Below, piece after piece: positions 1-5,229 of a stretch of DNA of 5,229 nucleotides. The stretch's first letter is position 1. Each line of letters opens with the position of its first letter. Location: assembly GCA_023301395.1 (NCBI GenBank), contig JALZUY010000227.1:1-5229 (forward strand). Reading direction: 5' to 3'. Source of the DNA: Nonlabens sp. (GTDB taxonomy: Bacteria; Bacteroidota; Bacteroidia; Flavobacteriales; Flavobacteriaceae). The notes beneath the pieces were generated by a model, which saw only the letters and a program-made list of their open reading frames with translations, was not told the DNA's origin and did no database searches. The position numbers were made by a program, and so were the translations under genes.

Positions 1-2078
1 CGATAGCTGCGGGAGGTTTATCTGTTTTTGAACAAATTGAAAAGTACCGCAAGTCGGGAACTTTAATTACTTCAAACACTTCTGGTATCCCTATTTCCTT
101 TATGAATGAAGGAAGAAGTGAAGATTTCCAGAAACACTTTGCAGTAACTCATTTTTTCAATCCACCACGTTATTTAAAATTATTTGAAGTTATTCCAGGT
201 CCTAGTTGTGATCCTGAAGTAACAGATTTCTTAATGGAATATGGTGAAAAATTCTTAGGTAAGACTTCTGTTCTTGCAAAGGATACTCCAGCATTTATAG
301 GTAATCGTGTTGGTATATTCTCTATTCAGAGCTTGTTCCATACCGTAAAAGAGATGGGGCTTACTGTATCTGAAGTTGATAAACTAACAGGTCCTGTAAT
401 AGGGCGTGCAAAGTCTGCAACCTTTAGAACCGTAGATGTTGTTGGACTAGATACTTTAGTTCATGTGGCTAATGGTGTTTATGAAAACTGTCCAGAAGAC
501 GAACATAAAGACACTTTTAAACTGCCAGAATTCATCAATACAATGATGGAAAACAAATGGTTAGGTTCTAAAACTGGTCAAGGTTTCTATAAAAAAACGG
601 TAACTAAAGAAGGAAAGAAAGAAATCCTTGCTCTAGACTTAGATTCTATGGAGTACGTAGCACAACCACGTGCTAAATTTGCCACATTAGAGCTTACTAA
701 GAGTATAGATAACGTAGCAGATCGTTTTCCTGTTCTTATAAAAGGGAAAGATAAAGCTGGTGATTTCTATAGAAAATCATTTGCTTCACTTTTTGCATAC
801 GTTCAACATAGAATTCCTGAAATATCTGATGAATTGTATCGTATTGATGATGCCATGAGTGCAGGATTTGGTTGGGAACATGGGCCATATCAAGTATGGG
901 ATGCTGTAGGCGTTGCTAAAGGTGTGGAGTTAATGGAAGCGATTGGTAAAAAACCAGTTGCTTGGGTTACTGAGATGCTAGAGAAAGGATTTGAGTCTTT
1001 CTACACAGTAAAAGATGGAGCAACTTACTATTACTCTATCCCAGATAAGGATTATGTGAAAAAACCAGGTCAGGATGGATTTATCATTCTAGACAATATA
1101 CGTGCAAATGCTCCAGTATTTAAAAACTCTGGTGTAACGGTTCATGATATAGGTGATGGAATACTAAATGTAGAATTCACCTCTAAAATGAATTCTATAG
1201 GTGGAGATGTTCTTGCAGGAATGAATAAAGCTATAGACATCGCCGAAGACCGTTTTGACGGACTAGTTGTAGCAAACAACGGAGCTAACTTCTCTGTAGG
1301 TGCAAACATAGGGATGATCTTTATGATGGCCGTCGAGCAAGAATATGACGAGCTTAACATGGCTATAAAGCAGTTTCAAGACACAGTTATGAGATTGCGT
1401 TATAGTAGTATTCCTACTATAGTAGCACCACATCAAATGGCCTTAGGTGGTGGATGTGAGATGACTATGCATTCTGATGTTGCTGTTGCCAGTGCAGAGA
1501 CTTACATAGGTTTAGTAGAATTTGGAGTTGGTGTAATTCCTGGTGGTGGTGGTTCTAAAGAGATGGCACTTAGAGCTAGTGACACTTTTGAAAAAAACGA
1601 TGTCGAATTAAACAGACTTCGAGAATATTTCTTAACCATAGGGACTGCTAAAGTTGCAACAAGTGCTTATGAAGCATTTGATCTAGGAATTCTTAGAAAA
1701 GGTGTAGATCATGTAGTCGTAAATGATAATAGACGTATTGCTTTTGCAAAAGCACAAGCAAAATTGTTAGCAGACAAAGGTTATACGCAGCCTGCAATGC
1801 GCAAAGATATAAAAGTATTAGGACAACAAGCATTGGGAATGTTTCTAGTAGGAACAGACGCTATGAAATCTGGAAAGTACATCAGTGAGCATGATTTAAA
1901 AATTGCTAATAAGCTAGCATACGTTATGGCTGGTGGAGATCTAAGTGCTCCTACTCTAGTGTCAGAACAATATTTATTAGATCTAGAACGTGAAGCATTC
2001 TTAAGTCTTACAGGGGAACGTAAGACCTTAGAACGATTGCAGCATATGATTCAAAAAGGGAAACCACTTAGAAATTAA
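1..2078 (+). CDS. fadN: FadN-type 3-hydroxyacyl-CoA dehydrogenase / enoyl-CoA hydratase, 5'-partial
   Basis: This cytoplasmic enzyme hydrates 2-enoyl-CoA and oxidises the resulting 3-hydroxyacyl-CoA with NAD+, the middle two steps of beta-oxidation. The open frame enters from the left edge (first whole codon at 3) and gives 691 residues; FadN of Bacillus subtilis is about 790, so roughly 100 residues with the GxGxxG NAD-binding motif are missing. Visible in order: SNTSGIPI and THFFNPPRYLKLFEVI of the dehydrogenase, with its catalytic His (150-152) and Glu (186-188); AKDTPAFIGNRV opening the dehydrogenase C-terminal domain (from 276); a second such domain with FGWEHGPYQVWDAVG (about 863-910); then a crotonase domain (about 1130-1700) with oxyanion segments GANFSVGAN and ALGGGCEM, and both catalytic glutamates (1458-1460, 1518-1520). 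It ends in GKPLRN, as in B. subtilis FadN. Dehydrogenase-first order separates it from FadB/FadJ, which begin with the hydratase. The ATG at 102 is an internal methionine, not the start. The first seven codons fit the family poorly. Confidence 0.93.
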   Translation, partial: IAAGGLSVFEQIEKYRKSGTLITSNTSGIPISFMNEGRSEDFQKHFAVTHFFNPPRYLKLFEVIPGPSCDPEVTDFLMEYGEKFLGKTSVLAKDTPAFIGNRVGIFSIQSLFHTVKEMGLTVSEVDKLTGPVIGRAKSATFRTVDVVGLDTLVHVANGVYENCPEDEHKDTFKLPEFINTMMENKWLGSKTGQGFYKKTVTKEGKKEILALDLDSMEYVAQPRAKFATLELTKSIDNVADRFPVLIKGKDKAGDFYRKSFASLFAYVQHRIPEISDELYRIDDAMSAGFGWEHGPYQVWDAVGVAKGVELMEAIGKKPVAWVTEMLEKGFESFYTVKDGATYYYSIPDKDYVKKPGQDGFIILDNIRANAPVFKNSGVTVHDIGDGILNVEFTSKMNSIGGDVLAGMNKAIDIAEDRFDGLVVANNGANFSVGANIGMIFMMAVEQEYDELNMAIKQFQDTVMRLRYSSIPTIVAPHQMALGGGCEMTMHSDVAVASAETYIGLVEFGVGVIPGGGGSKEMALRASDTFEKNDVELNRLREYFLTIGTAKVATSAYEAFDLGILRKGVDHVVVNDNRRIAFAKAQAKLLADKGYTQPAMRKDIKVLGQQALGMFLVGTDAMKSGKYISEHDLKIANKLAYVMAGGDLSAPTLVSEQYLLDLEREAFLSLTGERKTLERLQHMIQKGKPLRN

Positions 2079-2095
2079 GCTACCGCTTAATTTCT
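2070..2095 (+). other. Perfect 11-bp hairpin across the fadN stop codon
   Basis: AGAAATTAAGC (2070-2080) and GCTTAATTTCT (2085-2095) are exact reverse complements around a TACC loop. The left arm holds the last fadN codons and the TAA stop. It is followed by TGACGACAG rather than a run of T, and the stem is AT-rich, so it does not look like a normal intrinsic terminator, and the genes downstream appear to belong to the same operon. It might slow 3' exonucleases, weaken read-through, or mark the left edge of the inserted segment that begins at 2097. The structure is read directly from sequence; the role is unknown. Confidence 0.6.
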
Positions 2096-2096
2096 T

Positions 2097-2128
2097 GACG
2101 ACAGACTTATTGAAGACAGACGATTGAC
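2097..2128 (+). repeat. Left inverted-repeat block, three GACGACNGAC-like units
   Basis: The units are GACGACAGAC (2097-2106), GAAGACAGAC (2112-2121) and GACGATTGAC (2119-2128); the last two overlap by 3 bp. Read as RNA, GACGAUUGAC can pair over all ten positions with GUCGGUCGUC of the right block, counting two G-U wobbles. The outer unit pairs with 2533-2542 at nine of ten positions. The block fills most of the 57 bp between the fadN stop and the ATG of the next gene. Confidence 0.7.
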
Positions 2129-2135
2129 AAAAATG

Positions 2136-2489
2136 ATGAAGCACAATTTTAGAAAATTAAATATCTGGAAAGATGGAATAACAATCACTAAAGAGACTTA
2201 TTCCATGACTAGATTATTTCCTAAAGAAGAACGATTTGGTTTAACAAGCCAGATTCAACGATGTGCCGTATCAATTCCTTCTAACATAGCTGAAGGAACT
2301 TCTCGGTCTTCTGATAAGCATTTTAAACAATATTTAGAAACCTCATTAGGGTCTGCGTTCGAATGGGAAACTCAATTAATAATTGCCTTTGAAGTAGGTT
2401 ATATATCAGAAGAGACATTTAAACATTTAGAAAACAAAATACAGCATATTCAAAATCAGATTATAAGATTCACGAATAGCTTAACTTAA
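2136..2489 (+). CDS. Four-helix-bundle protein of the 23S rRNA intervening-sequence (S23/IVP) family
   Basis: This is a 117-residue protein of the family known as four helix bundle protein (TIGR02436; Pfam 23S_rRNA_IVP). Relatives are encoded in intervening sequences of 23S rRNA genes and include Avd, the accessory protein of diversity-generating retroelements. The cellular role of free-standing copies in Bacteroidota is not established; nucleic-acid binding is often suspected. Family marks seen are an N-terminal HNFRKLNIW (3-11), FPKEERFGLTSQ (28-39), RCAVSIPSNIAEG (42-54) and EWETQLIIAFEVGYI (76-90), matching the helices, with no signal peptide or membrane segment. I chose ATG 2136 because homologues begin just before the HNF-LKIW segment; ATG 2133 is equally possible. 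The in-frame TTG at 2124 lies inside a repeat unit and is unlikely. The gene sits between two beta-oxidation genes, is poorer in G+C than they are, and is flanked by inverted repeats, which suggests insertion rather than a role in lipid metabolism. Confidence 0.87.
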   Translation: MKHNFRKLNIWKDGITITKETYSMTRLFPKEERFGLTSQIQRCAVSIPSNIAEGTSRSSDKHFKQYLETSLGSAFEWETQLIIAFEVGYISEETFKHLENKIQHIQNQIIRFTNSLT

Positions 2490-2491
2490 AA

Positions 2492-2508
2492 GTCGGTCGT
2501 CGGTCGTC
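2492..2508 (+). repeat. Right inner repeat: tandem GTCGGTC heptamer
   Basis: Two exact GTCGGTC heptamers (2492-2498, 2499-2505) are followed by GTC, which gives two GTCGGTCGTC units overlapping by 3 bp. Its reverse complement matches the left inner block (2112-2128) at 13 of 17 positions, and two of the four differences would be G-U pairs in RNA. It starts 3 bp after the stop codon of the four-helix-bundle gene. Confidence 0.7.
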
Positions 2509-2512
2509 ATAA

Positions 2513-2530
2513 ATTTTTCGATAGAAAAAT
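2513..2530 (+). other. Short AT-rich hairpin between the two right repeat blocks
   Basis: ATTTTTC (2513-2519) and GAAAAAT (2524-2530) are exact reverse complements around GATA. The 7-bp stem is weak and has no GC-rich base, so it is not a convincing terminator. It lies in the 24-bp spacer separating the right inner pair from the right outer unit, where the left side has only 5 bp. Confidence 0.45.
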
Positions 2531-2532
2531 AA

Positions 2533-2542
2533 GTCAGTCGTC
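2533..2542 (+). repeat. Right outer repeat unit GTCAGTCGTC
   Basis: The reverse complement, GACGACTGAC, differs by one base from the left outer unit (2097-2106) and by one from the left inner unit GACGATTGAC (2119-2128). It ends 21 bp before the fadA ATG. The intervening AT-rich leader (ATAAATTAATATTAGT) has no Shine-Dalgarno sequence, which is usual for Bacteroidota. Confidence 0.65.
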
Positions 2543-2563
2543 GATTCATAAATTAATATTAGT

Positions 2564-3757
2564 ATGAACAAAACCGCATATATAGTTGCCGCAAAAAGAA
2601 CGGCAGTAGGAAAATCAGGTCGAGGTGTTTTTAGATTTAAAAGACCAGACGAACTAGCAGCAGAAACTATTCAAGGAATGTTAAAAGATCTTCCTGAATT
2701 TGATAAGGGTCGTATTGATGATATGATTATAGGTAATGCAATGCCAGAGGCTGAGCAAGGACTTAACATGGCACGTCAGATATCACTTTTAGCATTAGAA
2801 AGAGTAGATATTCCTGGTATTACTATTAATAGATGGTGTGCTTCTGGGCTTGATGCAATCGGTGCAGCTGTTGCAAGAGTGCAATCTGGAATGGCTGAGT
2901 GTATCGTAGCTGGTGGTGTAGAAAGTATGAGTTATGTACCTATGGGTGGTTACAAGCCTGCTCCTGCATATAGTCTGGCTAAACAAGGTCACGAAGATTA
3001 TTATTGGGGAATGGGACTTACTGCTGAAGAAGTAGCTAATGATTATAATGTTTCCAGAGAAGAGCAAGATCAGTTTGCTTATGAATCTCAAATGAAAGCA
3101 TTAAAAGCTCAGGCAGAAGATCGTTTCCAGGATCAAATCGTTCCAATCGATGTAGAAGAAACCTATTTAGACGAGAATGGAAAGAAAAAGACTAGAACTT
3201 ATACCGTAACTAAAGACGAAGGACCTAGAAAAGGAACAAATGTAGAGGCACTTGCAAGATTACGTCCTGTTTTTGCAGCTGGTGGTAGTGTTACTGCTGG
3301 TAATTCTTCACAAACCAGTGATGGTGCTGCTTTTACACTTGTAATGAGTGAAGAAATGGTAAATGAATTAGGTATTAAACCTATTGCAAAATTGGTGAGT
3401 TTTGCTGTTGCAGCCGTAGAACCTAGAGTTATGGGAATTGCTCCTATAGTTGCTATTCCTAAAGCCCTTAAACAAGCTGGCCTTAAAAAAGAGGATATGG
3501 CTCTTATCGAGTTAAATGAAGCTTTTGCTAGTCAATCAGTTGCTGTAGTTAGAGAATTAGGTTTGAATAAAGATATCGTAAACGTGAATGGTGGAGCTAT
3601 CGCATTAGGTCATCCACTAGGATGTTCAGGCGCTAAATTATCAGTACAAATCTTTGACGAGATGCGCAAAAGAGGTCATCAAGGGAAACACTGTATGGTA
3701 ACTATGTGTGTAGGAACTGGACAAGGAGCTGCCGGTATATTTGAGTTTTTAAATTAA
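2564..3757 (+). CDS. fadA: Acetyl-CoA C-acyltransferase (3-ketoacyl-CoA thiolase)
   Basis: This thiolase cleaves 3-ketoacyl-CoA with CoA to give acetyl-CoA and an acyl-CoA two carbons shorter, the last step of the beta-oxidation turn. The complete frame gives 397 residues, normal for degradative thiolases (about 390-400). The N-terminal domain opens with AYIVAAKRTAVGKSGRG. The nucleophilic Cys92 is in NRWCASGLDAIGAA; the C-terminal domain has NEAFA (318-322), GHPLGCSGAK with His350, and CVGTGQGAAGIFE with the acid/base Cys382. All catalytic residues are present. The family usually has Phe or His before the nucleophile where this protein has Trp91, a minor variation. The ATG at 2564 is placed by the MNKTAYIVAA start; no ribosome binding site is seen. 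It probably forms a functional unit with FadN, as FadA does with FadB in proteobacteria, but that partnership is inferred from gene order. Biosynthetic acetoacetyl-CoA thiolase is less likely given the neighbours. Confidence 0.95.
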   Translation: MNKTAYIVAAKRTAVGKSGRGVFRFKRPDELAAETIQGMLKDLPEFDKGRIDDMIIGNAMPEAEQGLNMARQISLLALERVDIPGITINRWCASGLDAIGAAVARVQSGMAECIVAGGVESMSYVPMGGYKPAPAYSLAKQGHEDYYWGMGLTAEEVANDYNVSREEQDQFAYESQMKALKAQAEDRFQDQIVPIDVEETYLDENGKKKTRTYTVTKDEGPRKGTNVEALARLRPVFAAGGSVTAGNSSQTSDGAAFTLVMSEEMVNELGIKPIAKLVSFAVAAVEPRVMGIAPIVAIPKALKQAGLKKEDMALIELNEAFASQSVAVVRELGLNKDIVNVNGGAIALGHPLGCSGAKLSVQIFDEMRKRGHQGKHCMVTMCVGTGQGAAGIFEFLN

Positions 3758-3763
3758 AAATCA

Positions 3764-3779
3764 CGCTTTCGCGAAAGCG
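3764..3779. repeat. Perfect 16-bp palindrome CGCTTTCGCGAAAGCG
   Basis: The two halves CGCTTTCG and CGAAAGCG are exact reverse complements with no spacer; the symmetry ends at 3763/3780. It occupies the 39-bp gap between the fadA stop and the fadE ATG, 17 bp before the ATG. As RNA it could form a 6-bp stem with a CGCG loop, but no T-run follows, so termination is unlikely. I recall similar palindromes scattered through intergenic DNA of marine Flavobacteriaceae, which would make it a dispersed genomic repeat; a protein-binding site is the alternative. Confidence 0.7.
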
Positions 3780-3796
3780 AGATAACAATAGATATT

Positions 3797-5229
3797 ATGT
3801 CAACAGAAAATAAAGTAGAATTGATACGCGGTGGACAATTCATCGTTACAGAAACAAGCCCAAATGACGTTTTTACTCCAGAAGACTTTTCTGATGAGCA
3901 AAAGATGATGCGTGAAAGTGTACAGGAGTTTGTAGACAAAGAAATCGTTCCCAACAAAGATCGTTTTGAAAAGAAAGACTACGCACTTACTGAAGAAGTA
4001 ATGCGCAAAGCAGGAGAAATGGGATTCTTAGGAGTTGCTGTTCCTGAGGAGTATGATGGTCTAGGAATGGGATTTGTCTCTACTATGCTAGTATGTGATT
4101 ACATATCTGGTGCAACTGGATCTATTGCAACTGCTTTTGGTGCACATACTGGAATTGGTACAATGCCTATTACTTTATATGGTACTGAAGAACAAAAGAA
4201 AAAATATGTTCCTAAACTTGCTACCGGTGAATGGTTTGGAGCATATTGTTTAACTGAGCCAGGTGCAGGATCTGATGCTAACTCTGGTAAAACAAAAGCA
4301 GAACTTACTGAAGACGGTAAGCACTATAAAATCAACGGTCAGAAAATGTGGATTTCAAATGCTGGCTTTTGTAAAGTATTTGTAGTATTTGCTCGTCTTG
4401 GTGATGATAAAAACATTACTGGTTTTATCGTAGATAACGACCCTAGTAATGGTATTACCATGGGTGAAGAAGAACATAAGCTTGGAATTCACTCCTCTTC
4501 TACTCGTCAGGTATTCTTTAATGACTGTATGGTTCCTGTAGAGAACATGCTTGCTGGTCGTGGTGAAGGTTTTAAAATTGCTATGAATGCATTGAACGTA
4601 GGTCGTATCAAACTTGCAGCTGCTTGTCTTGATGCGCAACGTCGTGTAATTACTCTGGCAACTCAATATGCAAATGAGCGTGAACAGTTTAAAACGCCTA
4701 TTGCAAAATTTGGTGCCATAAGAAAGAAACTTGCTGAAATGGCAACTAACGCTTATGTAGGTGAAAGTGCTTCTTATCGTGCAGCAAAGGATATAGAAAA
4801 TAGAATCCATATACGTCAAGAAGAAGGAGCTAATTTTGCAGAAGCAGAACTGAAAGGTGTTGAAGAATTTGCAATAGAATGTTCTATTCTTAAAGTTGCT
4901 GTATCTGAAGATATGCAATCTTGTAGTGATGAAGGAATTCAAATTTATGGTGGTATGGGCTTCAGTGCAGATGCGCCTATGGAAGCAGCATGGAGAGATG
5001 CTCGTATCTCACGTATCTATGAAGGTACCAACGAAATTAACCGTATGCTAACGGTAGGAATGCTTGTTAAGAAAGCAATGAAAGGTCATGTAAACCTTCT
5101 AGAACCAGCAATGGCGGTTGGAAATGAATTGACTTCAATTCCTTCTTTTGATACGCCAGATTTCTCTGAACCATTAAGTGAAGAAATGGACATGATTAAG
5201 AAACTTAAAAAAGTATTCTTAATGGTTGC
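3797..5229 (+). CDS. fadE: Long-chain acyl-CoA dehydrogenase FadE, 3'-partial
   Basis: This FAD enzyme makes 2-enoyl-CoA from acyl-CoA, the first step of beta-oxidation, passing electrons to electron-transfer flavoprotein. The frame opens at ATG 3797 and stays open to the right edge: 477 whole codons, against about 590-600 residues for FadE of B. subtilis and flavobacteria. Visible: an N-terminal helical domain starting near TPEDFSDEQKMM (27-38) with GFLGVAVPEEYDGLGMGF; YCLTEPGAGSDA (150-161) and KMWISN (183-188), which bind FAD and substrate; ANEREQF with Arg295; and IYEGTNEINR, whose Glu409 is at the position of the catalytic base in medium-chain acyl-CoA dehydrogenase. An inserted helical stretch (about 335-380, with VEEFAIECSILKVAVSED) and the extra C-terminal domain, cut here, are typical of the FadE/ACAD9/very-long-chain group rather than the short 380-residue enzymes. 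It follows fadA by 39 bp. Chain-length preference cannot be read from sequence. Confidence 0.94.
   Translation, partial: MSTENKVELIRGGQFIVTETSPNDVFTPEDFSDEQKMMRESVQEFVDKEIVPNKDRFEKKDYALTEEVMRKAGEMGFLGVAVPEEYDGLGMGFVSTMLVCDYISGATGSIATAFGAHTGIGTMPITLYGTEEQKKKYVPKLATGEWFGAYCLTEPGAGSDANSGKTKAELTEDGKHYKINGQKMWISNAGFCKVFVVFARLGDDKNITGFIVDNDPSNGITMGEEEHKLGIHSSSTRQVFFNDCMVPVENMLAGRGEGFKIAMNALNVGRIKLAAACLDAQRRVITLATQYANEREQFKTPIAKFGAIRKKLAEMATNAYVGESASYRAAKDIENRIHIRQEEGANFAEAELKGVEEFAIECSILKVAVSEDMQSCSDEGIQIYGGMGFSADAPMEAAWRDARISRIYEGTNEINRMLTVGMLVKKAMKGHVNLLEPAMAVGNELTSIPSFDTPDFSEPLSEEMDMIKKLKKVFLMV

Larger units (their letters stand above)
2097..2542 (+). mobile_element. Putative IVS-like insertion: inverted-repeat frame carrying a four-helix-bundle gene
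   Basis: A unit resembling GACGACNGAC occurs in + orientation before the small gene (2097-2106, 2112-2121, 2119-2128) and in reverse orientation after it (2492-2501, 2499-2508, 2533-2542). Each side has one single unit outside and one pair overlapping by 3 bp inside, so the frame is mirror-symmetric. The enclosed gene belongs to the family first known from intervening sequences in 23S rRNA genes. The segment splits fadN from fadA, which are adjacent in B. subtilis fadNAE. By hand count 2161-2460 has 98 G+C of 300, against 125 of 300 for 2821-3120 in fadA. No transposase is present and I cannot identify a clear target-site duplication, so mobility is inference. Confidence 0.45.

Noticed and set aside
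102..104. ATG at 102 as the start of fadN
   Set aside because: The same frame is open to the left edge and the residues before it (VFEQIEKYRKSGTLITSNTS) are conserved family sequence, so this is an internal methionine.
1142..1360. Reverse-strand open frame of 72 codons
   Set aside because: It is a shadow of the conserved hydratase domain of fadN.
2124..2135. TTG at 2124 as the start of the four-helix-bundle gene
   Set aside because: The codon lies within an inverted-repeat unit and adds residues not seen in family members, while ATG codons at 2133 and 2136 fit the usual N-terminus.
2097..2542. Diversity-generating retroelement suggested by an Avd-like four-helix-bundle protein
   Set aside because: There is no reverse transcriptase, template repeat or variable repeat in the window, and the protein fits the general S23/IVP family equally well.
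2492..2542. CRISPR-like short repeats
   Set aside because: The units are 10 bp, overlap each other, occur in inverted orientation and have no regular spacers.
2490..2563. A separate promoter for fadA
   Set aside because: I looked for the Bacteroidota pattern TTG, about 17-19 bp, then TAnnTTTG, and found no acceptable match in this gap or in the fadA-fadE gap.
2795..3091. Reverse-strand open frame of 98 codons
   Set aside because: It is fully opposite the catalytic part of fadA, and its low-complexity product matches nothing I recognise.
3754..3957. Reverse-strand open frame of 67 codons
   Set aside because: It spans the fadA-fadE gap and the start of fadE, has no family features, and would make the palindrome coding.
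4355..4942. Reverse-strand open frame of 195 codons
   Set aside because: It lies wholly inside fadE on the other strand; its product is rich in Phe, Thr, Ser and Cys without any recognisable motif, as expected from the complement of a coding frame.

Overview
The window comes from the genome of a member of the Bacteroidota, most likely a marine Flavobacteriaceae. The grounds are protein sequences that read like flavobacterial homologues, AT-rich DNA, no Shine-Dalgarno sequences before the genes, and a Bacteroidota-type small four-helix-bundle gene. The placement is from recall of family sequences, not from a database search.

All four genes lie on the + strand with short gaps (57, 74 and 39 bp), so the region reads as one operon for fatty acid beta-oxidation. 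From left to right: (1) the 3' part of fadN, a two-function 3-hydroxyacyl-CoA dehydrogenase/enoyl-CoA hydratase whose N-terminus lies before the window; (2) a 117-residue four-helix-bundle protein of the 23S rRNA intervening-sequence (S23/IVP) family, unrelated to lipid metabolism; (3) fadA, a complete acetyl-CoA acyltransferase (thiolase); (4) fadE, a long-chain acyl-CoA dehydrogenase that runs off the right edge.

Together FadE (acyl-CoA to enoyl-CoA), FadN (enoyl-CoA to hydroxyacyl-CoA to ketoacyl-CoA) and FadA (thiolysis to acetyl-CoA) make a full turn of the beta-oxidation spiral. The order fadN-fadA-fadE is that of the Bacillus subtilis fadNAE operon, apart from the extra small gene.

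The most interesting part is the fadN-fadA junction. The four-helix-bundle gene is bracketed by copies of a 10-bp motif, GACGACNGAC, in inverted orientation: one single copy plus one overlapping pair on the left, and one overlapping pair plus one single copy on the right. This mirror-symmetric frame of about 446 bp looks like an IVS-like or miniature mobile insertion inside an otherwise conserved operon, and in RNA the two ends could pair and loop the gene out. Two further structured sites are an 11-bp perfect hairpin across the fadN stop codon and a perfect 16-bp palindrome (CGCTTTCGCGAAAGCG) between fadA and fadE. I see no promoter, tRNA, rRNA, CRISPR array or intrinsic terminator with a U-tract, and no gene-free stretch longer than 74 bp.
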